In this document: positions 33,051-42,353 of the stretch, in pieces
How the letters are laid out: the number at the start of each line of letters is the position of its first letter
How positions within the stretch are numbered: position 1 is the stretch's first letter
Source: Buxus sempervirens
Lineage: Eukaryota; Streptophyta; Magnoliopsida; Buxales; Buxaceae
NCBI GenBank assembly: GCA_947561395.2
Contig: OX387182.1
Location: 57,125,283-57,189,282 of the forward strand
Direction of reading: 5' to 3'
DNA: 64,000 nt
Translations under genes and position numbers: made by a program
The notes under the pieces: model-generated
The model's database searches: none
What the model was told of the DNA's origin: nothing
What the model saw: only the letters and a program-made list of their open reading frames with translations

Positions 33051-34265
33051 TGTTGGAATATTCTAGGGCTTCCAAGGGTCCCAACATTTTTTGATTTGAT
33101 TGATAAAAATAACCAACCAAGGTTTTCATGGAATATTCTAGGGCTTCCAAGGGTCCCAAATTTTTTTGATTTGATTGATAAAAATAACCAACCAGGGTTT
33201 TCATGGAATATTCTAGGGCTTCCAAGGGTCCCAAAATTTTTTGATTTGATTGATAAAAATAACCAACTAGGGTTTTCATGGAATATTCTAGGGCTTCCAA
33301 GGGTCCCAAAATTTTTTTTTTTTTGATTTGATTGATAAAAATAACCAACCAAGGTTTTCATGGAATATTCTAGGGCTTCCAAGGGTCCCAAATTTTTTTG
33401 ATTTGATTGATAAAAATAACCAACTAGGGTTTTCATGGAATATTCTAGGGCTTCCAAGGGTCCCAAAATTTTTTGATTTGATTGATAAAAATAACCAACC
33501 AGGGTTTTCATGGAATATTCTAGGGCTTCCAAGGGTCCCAAATTTTTTTTTTTGATTTGATTGATAAAAATAACCAACCAAGGTTTTCATGGAATATTCT
33601 AGGGCTTCCAAGGGTCCCAATTTTTTTTTTTTTGATTTGATTGATAAAAATAACCAACCAAGGTTTTCATGGAATATTCTAGGGCTTCCAAGGGTCCCAA
33701 TTTTTTTTTTGATTTGATTGAAAAAATAACCAACCAAGGTTTTCATGGAATATTCTAGGGCGTCCAAGGGTCCCCACATTTTTTGATTTGATTGATAAAA
33801 ATAACCAACCAAGGTTTTCATGGAATATTCTAGGGCTTCCAAGGGTCCCAAATTTTTGATTTGATTGATAAAAATAACCAACCAAAGGTTTCTTGGAATA
33901 TTCTAGGGCTTCCAAGTGTCCCACAAATGTTTTGATTTGATTGATAAAAATAACCAACCAAAGGTTTCTTGGAATATTCTAGGGCTTCCAAGTTTCCCAC
34001 AAATGTTTTGATTTGATTGATAAAAATAACCAACCAAAGGTTTCTTGGAATATTCTAGGGCTTCCAAGTGTCCTACAAATGTTTTGATTTGATTGATAAA
34101 AATAACCAACCAAAGGTTTCTTGGAATATTCTAAGGCTTCCAAGTGTCCCACAAATGTTTTGATTTGATTGATAAAAATAACCAACCAAAGGTTTCTTGG
34201 AATATTCTAGGGCTTTCAAGTCCCACAAATGTTTTGATTTGATTGATAAAAATAACCAACCAAAG
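33051..34265. repeat. Sixteen 75-bp tandem repeats in the leader of A
   Basis: Sixteen units start with GGAATATTCTAGGGCTTCCA (first near 33054, last near 34198), with spacing 72-83 bp from a variable T run. Each has the inverted repeat TTGGAA...TTCCAA (7 bp, CTTGGAA/TTCCAAG, in units after about 33890; 5 bp in the earlier ones) around a loop containing TTCTAGGGC. The unit is about 75 bp, a multiple of three, so long minus-strand ORFs appear; they are artefacts. Confidence 0.92.
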
Positions 34266-36090
34266 GTTTTTTCCTTTTCTGAATTTTCTCAGTTTTCAAG
34301 TTCAAAAGCTTGATTGACACATGTTTGAGTTGAGTTGGTGTCAAAAAATATGACACCTTGGTTTCCTCTTTGATTTTCAAACTTAGGTTAAATCCTGAAA
34401 GAATATTTTATTTTATTCTTTTTTGTTTTTTTTTTGTATTTTTTTTCTCTTTTTTTTTTTTTTTTTGATTTTGTATTTTTGGGAACATTTCTTATGTTCT
34501 TTTCGGGGTGCCTAAGGATGATCCACAGTGTTTTAGGCATTTTGTTCTGAAAATTTGGTCTGAAAAGCCAATTTGTGCATTTTTTGAATGTATCCGGTAT
34601 ATTATACCGGATAAGAATATGCCTTATTGTATCCGGTCACCCTAACCGGATACACGCATATGCCTTTGTATCCGGACATACATACCGGATATGATTACAG
34701 TTGTTATTAACCGGCCTGAGTTGCCGGTTATTGCCGAAATGGCCCTTTTTGACTCATTTTTTCACCAGATTTGATTTTTTTCATTCCCAATTGATGTTCA
34801 CCTTAATTTGACCTTCAAAACTTGCCCCAAATTGGGCTTGGACATCATACTTGCAAAATTCCCTAAATTTAGGAATAGAACATGGCTTTACCTTGCCACC
34901 TTGTATTACCTTCATTCAATATAGTATTCACATTATACCTTGGCCTGTAAAACATGCAAACGGCCTTCCCACATTTACACCCAATTCCCCAAACGCAATT
35001 ATGTGCTTTTAGCCGAAAACGTGTTTCTCCACCTTCAAGCGTATGGTTTTTGGGTTTTGGCTTAATTGGCAACTTAGAACTCAAGTCTAGTGATGCCCGG
35101 AATCGAATCACAGATCCCATTGTCATCACATCATTGACACAAATTCTAAGGTAAATGTTTTCACTTTCGCTTTCCGAAGTCACGACCTCGGTGCGCCAAG
35201 CTACACACATTCATAGTTCAACTTCCTAATAGGTAAAGGGTAGGCTGTGCAAATTGTTTCAAGTGCTCAAGTGCAATTTTTAATTGTGGTAACATTCACA
35301 ACGTCCCAGCCCCTTGCCACTCTTTTTCGTAGCCATGCATTCAATTTCAAGCCAAGGTACATATGACAAAAATAATGAAGCTAAATACAAGCAAGCAAGC
35401 ACCAAAACAACTAAATATGCACAAAAATATTACATGCCCAAAAAGTGGTATACAAAACATGTTATTTGCACAAACAACAATTAAATCATGTAAACTTGCT
35501 TGAAACCCAAAAGCATTCCTAAAATTCCAGATTTTCATGCTCTTTTTCATGCTCAAAGTGTACCATTTACCCCAAATTGAAGCCTAAAATTTTAGCACTT
35601 ACTTGGCATGGTTCAAAAGTGTTTTGATGGTAAAAACATGCTTGAAAACCCCCAAATATACACTGAAATTTCCAGAATTTTCATGCTCAAAAGTGCTTCC
35701 CTTATACACCCAAATTAATGCCTAAAAATTTAGCAACTACTTGACATGATACAAAAGTGTTTTAATGATGGAAAACATGCTTGAAAACCATCCTAATGGC
35801 TACTGTATTTACAGATTTTTGCTCAATGTTTTCATGCTCAAATCATGGCACTAAGAACCTCCTAACACAAGGCAAACAAAAAACAAGTAGGCATGCACAA
35901 CAAGGTAAGGCCCTAAACATGATCCTAAGCATATCCAAGCATACACACATGCCTTTATCAATGTAAATTTAAAAGCATCCCAATCAGATTTAGAATACAC
36001 CAATATACACCAATAAAGTAAACAAAATAGCAAGCATTCAGAAGTAAAGAAAAACATGAACGAATACACAAAAATGGCTTAAATCCACAA
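34266..36090. other. Leader of element A with three dyads
   Basis: Dyads TATCCGG-N9-CCGGATA occur at 34591-34613, 34630-34652 and 34669-34691, all perfect in the arms and spaced 39 bp. A block homologous to B lies at about 35010-35200. No coding region is supported. A T-rich tract lies at 34410-34470. Confidence 0.75.
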
Positions 36091-36109
36091 GTCCCCAGCA
36101 GAGTCGCCA
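36091..36109 (-). promoter_or_regulatory. Primer binding site of element A
   Basis: On the minus strand TGGCGACTCTGCTGGGGAC begins two bases after the 5' LTR end. Shared with B except for one base. Confidence 0.78.
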
Positions 36110-36111
36110 GT

Positions 36112-38370
36112 TGTGAGACATGGGAAAAATCACCGGAATGATCATCCCTCCGTCAACACACGGGCTCAACGCAAAAATTGGGAGAGTCGCCACCATTCAT
36201 GATTTTGGGGTGAGAATGGACACCAAAGATTCAAAAGTAGGCAAAAATAGCCAAAAGACAAATTCTAGGATAAAAATAACCCTACTTGAAAATTAAATCC
36301 AGAGATGGGTAAGGGGATTAGATTATGAACGGGGGAAGGTGTTAGGCACCCCCATTCATCCACACGAAGTGGTTTCCAAGTGTATGTTCATGCAAAAATA
36401 AAGTAAGAAGGCTTGCTTAAAATCATGAGAAACCTTGAAAAGGGTCAAATGTATGATATCTTCACATGAGAATCCAAATGAATTTTGGGTTCTCCTCTTA
36501 TGTCAATATCATTTCTGGAACATTAGAGAGGTGGAAATCAAAGCACAAGTTGATCAAAACCAAGTTAAATCAAATCCGGGAAGTTTGGTAAAAAGTATGC
36601 CATTTGTCTTGAAATCATTCAAATACAATTTTAAATCAAATCAAATCCATTTGAAAGATTATAGTAAATAAGGGTCTCATGCAAAATTTCACTTCATTCC
36701 GATGAAAAATCTAGGAGTTATGCTCCTTTGAAGTTGCTGTTGGGGATTTTTAAAACTAGTAAGTGGGCAACTTTGGAAAATTGTCTAGAAAATTCCACTA
36801 CATAAAAGTCCACGAAATTTGGTGTGATTGAAGTCTGTATGGCCATATTTCCAGAGAAACTAGCCTCATACAAAAATCCCTTCGGATGTGCCTTGGGTGG
36901 TCTCCCGAACAGGCCCCGAAGATCACAGATTTACCTAGAAAAGTACAAATGAACAGTTCTGAGTAAATCGGCTACCAATAATTCAAATTGGATCCAAAAA
37001 TTATGAAACCAACTGGATTTGAAAATAGACTCATAAAGGAGTACTCAGAAATAAAAATCACTCGAATCGGACTTAAAACGAACACATGGCGGTCCGTCGA
37101 AGTGACAAGTTCTGTACTTGAACCTGAACTGTCCACTTAACTTCGACAGAGAGGTGTCAAAAATCCGCTAGATAGAAATTTGTGAAATTTGGTGGACATA
37201 AACTAGACAGCCTCACATTTCCCATGGTTCTGGAATCGCCCCAAAATTCATCCGGATGATGAAGTTATGGGCGTCCGAAGTAGGGGTACAGGTGCTGTCC
37301 AGTTAGGCCACCTTTGAAGAAAATCAAATCCGAAAATTTATAAAGTGTGTGAGATTCGTGTGAGATGAATCCAAAACCTTTGAAAAACATTTAAAAACAC
37401 TCCAGAATTTGATTGAGGCCATTTATTAGAGATTTATCACAATGAATGTAATAAATCCCCAAATGTGAGCCTATTTACCAAAAAAAGTGTAATATGTGTG
37501 CAAGAGTGGAAAACCAAGTAAGATTAATACAACCACATATCATGCATATAGATTCAACAAAATAGGTTCTAGCATAGCTTAGGGTTCCGTTCCATTATCG
37601 TTTCCCTCTGTTCTCTCTCCCCGTTAAACACGGATCTTCGAAATAATCAAGGGTACTTTGATTATAGAACGGTTTTCAATCATTCAAAAGCCTTATGCTA
37701 CATGGGTTCTAGCACTAGGGTCAATCCCCAGTCTCGTTTCTCCTAGATCCGCCTTCACGTTTTACGGCTAGGGGAGTCTTGAGATACTTTGAGCCGGGGA
37801 AGGATTTCCACACATACAAACAAGACTTTACACTACAGAAAGGTAGAAGAAGAGATCTAGATCTAGGAATGTAAAGACAGAAAATAAAAAGAAAAGTTGA
37901 GGCTTACCTGAGTTCTGGAGGCGATTCCACAGCGGTTTTCTTCTTCTCTTGGAGTTCTTCTTTGCGAGAATTCAAAACAAGAGTTGTGTGCTTTTGCTCA
38001 AGGAGGAGGCTCCTATTTATAGGCAAAGGCTAAGGTCATTGGTAGACACAACTTAATGTCTAGAACTCCCCCAACCTAAACCCTAAGGTTATTTCCGCGA
38101 TTTCCCCTCATTTAATGAGGGACATGATGGTAAAAGTGAAAAGCTCTCGGAAAACCCTAATTTTGAGCAAACTTAAGGTATCCGGTATATCAGACCGGAT
38201 AAAAAAGGGCCTTAAGGTATCCGGTACATGGTACCGGATACACTAAGACTCACATGTATCCGGATTGAGTATCCGGATACAGGTAAAAGTTTATTTTCTT
38301 CAAATTCTGTGCTGGATTTCCAGGAGATAATGATTTTTGCTGATTGTTTGTGCAATTTGGGGTGTCTACA
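36112..38370 (-). repeat. Element A 5' LTR (right copy)
   Basis: About 2259 bp, with perfect TG...CA ends on the minus strand. TATA box near 38012-38023. Splice donor CAG|GTAAG with the intron starting at 37907, about 105 bp past the TATA box. Three dyads at 38179-38201, 38218-38240 and 38257-38279; a fourth was lost, probably by recombination between dyads. CCTAC follows directly as target duplication. Confidence 0.93.
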
Positions 38371-38474
38371 CCTACACAAGGGATCATCATTATCTTTCAT
38401 TTCGTTTGTTTATTATTTTTGACTTTTAATCTAAATAACATTCCCACGTGCAAATGCACGTGCATATTTACTAG

Positions 38475-39575
38475 TTGAAAGAAATTTTTAGACCTATAAA
38501 ACACCTAGAAAGGGGTTTGAATAAGTGTATCTGCGGAATTCTATGTTTCAACCAAATATCGAAACGAGATGTAGATGAATTCTGTGAACAAAACAAGTTG
38601 CAAATAATTTAAAACATAAACACAACAATTTTGTTAACAAAGGGAAAAACACTTAAAGAATTCTTCAAAATAAAAACCCTTTGGGTTATAGGCACCATCT
38701 GAAACATCCACTATGAAAGAGAAGAAACTTACAACCAATGGTTCAGACTAGACAAGAACTCTTGTTGACTCTACACCCTAAGACTACACTGAAGAATCTC
38801 TTTAAATGTGCAAGCTTTAGCAACTCCAGAACTTTTGGATCTTATCTTGTGGAGACGAACAAACCTTGTTCAGGAACTGGAACTCCAGCGATGTAACCTC
38901 CAATAGAACTCTGAAGGATTTCTCAGGTTACAAGTGAATGAACAACAATGATTCATGGATCTAGATGATCAAATCCTCATGAGAGGCTTTTTTTTTTCTT
39001 TTAAAGTAATGCTCCAAAAATCTCTCTAGATATCCAGATTTTTCTATCTTTTAAATTCAACAAATATATAGGAAGGATATCTTTTAGATGAGATAAAATC
39101 GGATCTAACAAACTTAAATTTTGAATTGACGTTTTTGACCCTTTTTTTCACGGATAAGACCAACCTAAATAATGCAAAACTAACAATTATAAAGTTATTA
39201 ACATTAGATGAGTTATACACCACTTAAAATAGTAGTTTACTGGACCTATTTTCATGAAATTTTTCTTGTGTTTTTTTTCCACCCATGCTTGGCAACTAGT
39301 ATTTGCTTATAAAAGGCTTTATAGCCTTCGTCTGGCAATGCTTGTGAACTTTCCTTCTCCTTGCCATGTCAAATCGTCTTGTGCGACTGCTTCAAAATTC
39401 TATCACTATGTGTGAAATGATATCTAATTTATCATATATATAGTTTCTTTTTATTTTTCTTTTTGGGTGGGTAAGTGGAAAGGGGGGAAGGAGTTACTAG
39501 CGTGGTCGACTGGGCTTCCTCCCTCTTGCGGAATGTTTGGATTGAGCCATAGCTACTAAATCAACACCGCCTTAG
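38475..39575 (+). repeat. Right part of duplication copy D1
   Basis: Aligns base by base, with scattered changes, to 44190-45257 (TTGAAAGAAAT, GGAACTCCAGCGATGTAACC, GGATTGAGCCATAGCT). It is contiguous with 1560-4094 once the Helitron is removed. No gene is recognised in it. Confidence 0.85.
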
Positions 39576-39584
39576 TATATTGAA

Positions 39585-41235
39585 ATATTGTTTGAGATTT
39601 TTGAGTTTAAAGAAGTACCAATTAAAGTACGAATATTGCATTATATAGTTTGTTGTTTGTTGATTGTAACTCATTTTAGTTTTATTTAATGCAATTGTTG
39701 GCATATAGAATATTATACCATATTACGTAATATGAGAAAAAAAAAATTACTTAAAACCCCATCCATAGATCGAAATTAAGTTCAGTATGGGTATTTCATC
39801 TCACTTGCTAGATTCTTAAATTTTATCATTTAAAGATGAAAGGTTTGTTTTCTGTCAAATTAATAGCTTCAATTTTCTATTATATTTCTTATCTATACTA
39901 ATATAAAGAGAAATGGGAAGATTCTGGACTGACATTCATGCCCGAATCGCCCCTCGGCTTTCCCCTTTTTTACAGGTTAGTTATGTTGACGTGGGCATCA
40001 CGTCATAACTAACCAACTTGAAAGGAATGTAAGTGGGGCGTTTTTCTGAATGAGCCCCACAGTCATTTTCTGAGCGCAGCCCACTAATGTTTGTCAAAAG
40101 AAAAGCAATAATAGTGTTAAGGTGAGATTAATTTATGCAGCATGCATGGTAACAATGCTTTCTCTTTCTAAAACTTAATATATGACCTAGGATTCGGTTA
40201 TGATATGTGTGGAGGGGTAGCTAGGGCTGTCCCAATAAGCTTTTACATGTAAAGCTTAGTTTTGATGTTAATTACTTTTATTTGGTTCTTTCTTTTGCCT
40301 GGATGCCAAAGAAGACAATGAATCATGAAAATTCTTTACTTTATTAATTTTAGTGCTTCTTCTGTAAGTGAAGGAATTTGATGTGAAAGCTTAAAAACTA
40401 CGCAACGGCCACAGTCTACTCACTGCAAAGGACACACAGCCATTGCCACCTATACCAAGTGTGTGCATTTGTAGAATATGATATTGGTCGACAACCCAAC
40501 TAGCTTTTTTTTATTCGATGCGAATTTTAGGGTTGGCAAAGTTCATAGGAATCACAATGGGAGAACTCCATCAGGTCATGAACTTGTTAACTAGCTTGTT
40601 CTACTCGTATACAAATTATATTACATAACTTTTGTTCTTTGAGTATATTGAAATATTTTATTTGAGACTTTTGAGTTAAAAGAGATACCAATTAAAGTAT
40701 GAATATTGCATTATACTTTGTTGTTTATTGATTTTAACTCATTTTAGTTTTATTTAATGCAATTGTTGGCATATAGAATATATATTATTCCATTTTATGT
40801 AATATGAGAAAAAAAGGTACTTAAAACCCCATGTACAGATTGAAATTAATATGGGTGTTTCATCTCACTTGCTAGATTCTTAAAAATTATCATTTAAAGA
40901 TGAAAGGTTTGTTTCCTGTCTCAATTAATATCTTCAATTTTCTATTATATTTCTTATATTTTGCCGAAAGAAAAGCAATAATAGTGTTAAGTTTAGAATT
41001 TATGCCACATGCATGGTAACAGTGCTTTCTTTCTCTAAAACTTAATATATATATCACCTAGGTTTGGGTTATGATATGTGTGAAGATCAGGTAGGGCTAT
41101 CTCAATAGGCTTGTACATTCCAAGTTTAATTTTGAAATTATTTTTATTTGCTTCTTTCTTTTGCTTGGATGCCAAAGAAGACAGTGACTCATGAAAATTC
41201 GTTACTTTATTAATTTTAATGCTCCTTCTGTGAAG
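39585..41235. repeat. Local tandem duplication of intergenic DNA
   Basis: 39585-40370 and 40640-41220 share ordered blocks: CAATTAAAGTA-GAATATTGCATTATA, TTTAATGCAATTGTTGGCATATAG, CTTGCTAGATTCTTAAA, AAAGCAATAATAGTGTTAAG and GCTTGGATGCCAAAGAAGAC or near variants. The first copy has a 196-bp insert (39892-40087). About 270 bp between the copies is unique. No genes. Confidence 0.75.
39892..40087 (+). mobile_element. 196-bp mini-Helitron-like insertion
   Basis: It starts TCTATACTAATATAAAG and ends CACTAA, inserted between A and T. The second tandem copy near 40955 shows the uninserted sequence (TTTCTTA|TATTTTGCC). A GGGGC...GCCCC hairpin lies upstream of the 3' end but is farther from the terminus than usual. 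Confidence 0.55.
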
Positions 41236-41474
41236 GAGAATTGGTGCTCTTTTCTCCATTACAAGTGATGAGTTTGTTCACGTGGCAATCATATTATATA
41301 GATTTCCTTGTCATCAAACATGGGGCACGGAACTGACATGTTGAAGAACCACTTGGTCAATATTTGCTTCCGTACACAGCCAGCCCATATATAGAATGCT
41401 TTTTAAGTGTATATGGAAGGGTGAAGGATGACCTATGTGATCCTATGCTCCATATGCATTTATGTATCAAGGGG

Positions 41475-42353
41475 TAGGACTGTAAACGAGCCGAGCTTTA
41501 TACAGCTCTACTCAAGCTCATAAACGTTGGGCAAGGCCTAGCCTCGGCTCAAGCTCAATATTGAAGTTTACCACAAAATAAAAAAAAAAGCTCAATATTG
41601 AAATTTTTTTGGCTCAAGCTCGGTTTAGGCTCCTTAAAAATTCTTAAGCTCAAGCTTGCAAGCTCACAAAAGCTCAGTTTGTTAAGGGCTACGCTCACAA
41701 AAGGCTTGATTCACTAAAAATTGGCTTTAGTCTTTGCTTTGTTTAAATATGTATAAAGAAAAATAATACCAATATACATCAGCAAACATTCATTCTAAAA
41801 ACAATCTCAAAAGTGGTAAAAAATGTATAAAGTGTCAAGTCTTCATACAACACACAGGGATAAAGATATTCAAAAATAAAAAATAAAAAATGGATGATTG
41901 AAAATAATAGAGTCAATAGACAATAATGATAAAGTAAAAATTAATTAAGCTAAGGCTTCTTTATCCATAGTCGTTATGTCCTTTATCTATTAGAATCCAA
42001 AACTTGCATTTAGAAGAAAATTAAAAAAAAAATAAATCATGATCATATTAACAAAGGACAATATATTTAGAAAAAAAGGTACATGTTTGATAACTTCTTA
42101 ATTATAGAATAATACTTAGTTATGAGTTCAAATTACTAATTATTTATCAATACATATTTTTTATGTGGTAATATATAATATAAATATATATTATATATTT
42201 AACAAGCCAAGCTTTAACCGAGTCGAGCCCACTCAAGCTCAGCTCAGGTTCAATAAATTAACAAGCTATTTTTTAGGCTCAGGCTCGACTCACGAGTCTA
42301 AAAATATAGCTCAAGCTCGGCTCATGCAAGCCGAGCCAGAGCATTGATGGCCC
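41475..42353. mobile_element. Possible hAT-type non-autonomous element with CAAGCTCG repeats
   Basis: It starts TAGGACTGTAAACGAGCC and ends GGCATT/GCATTGATGGCCCTA-like, giving imperfect inverted ends. The interior repeats GCTCAAGCTCGG-type words. I found no matching 8-bp target duplication. A shorter, internally deleted relative lies in D1 at about 1600-1914. Confidence 0.4.

Larger units (their letters stand above)
6372..38370 (-). mobile_element. Element A: Ty3/gypsy Tat-lineage LTR retrotransposon carrying an antisense PMD gene
   Basis: The two LTRs are 6372-8674 and 36112-38370, in TG...CA form on the minus strand, with a 5-bp target duplication CCTAC at 6367-6371 and 38371-38375. The coding strand is minus. 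In order the element has PBS, leader with repeats, gag, protease, G-patch/linker, RT, RNase H, archaeal-type RNase H, integrase, then a plus-strand PMD gene, polypurine tract and 3' LTR. It spans 32.0 kb, of which 11.85 kb is nested element B, so A itself is about 20 kb, large as in Ogre/Tat elements. A second RNase H between RNase H and integrase is the known hallmark of Tat. The pol frame carries several lesions, so this copy is inactive. I counted roughly 15-20 substitutions between its LTRs, so it is older than B. Confidence 0.93.
4095..38474 (+). mobile_element. Non-autonomous Helitron, split by LTR element A
   Basis: The 5' end is TCTTTACTACTATAAAAAG, typical of Helitron starts. The 3' end has a 7-bp hairpin (CACGTGC-AAAT-GCACGTG, 38445-38462) followed by CTAG at 38471-38474. 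It sits between A and T. The paralogous empty site at 44189/44190 (GTATGATTA|TTGAAAG) restores the exact junction. Removing element A leaves about 2.4 kb. No Rep/helicase reading frame is present, so it is non-autonomous. It inserted at the stop codon of the D1 gene. Confidence 0.88.

Noticed and set aside
33043-34185. Long minus-strand ORFs (up to about 200 aa) over the leader repeats of A
   Set aside because: The repeat unit is about 75 bp, so frames stay open by periodicity. The peptides are just the repeat translated, in several frames.
34591-34691. CRISPR-like array of palindromes
   Set aside because: The regular dyads have short variable spacers but the context is a plant retrotransposon leader, with no cas genes; arms rather than whole repeats are conserved.
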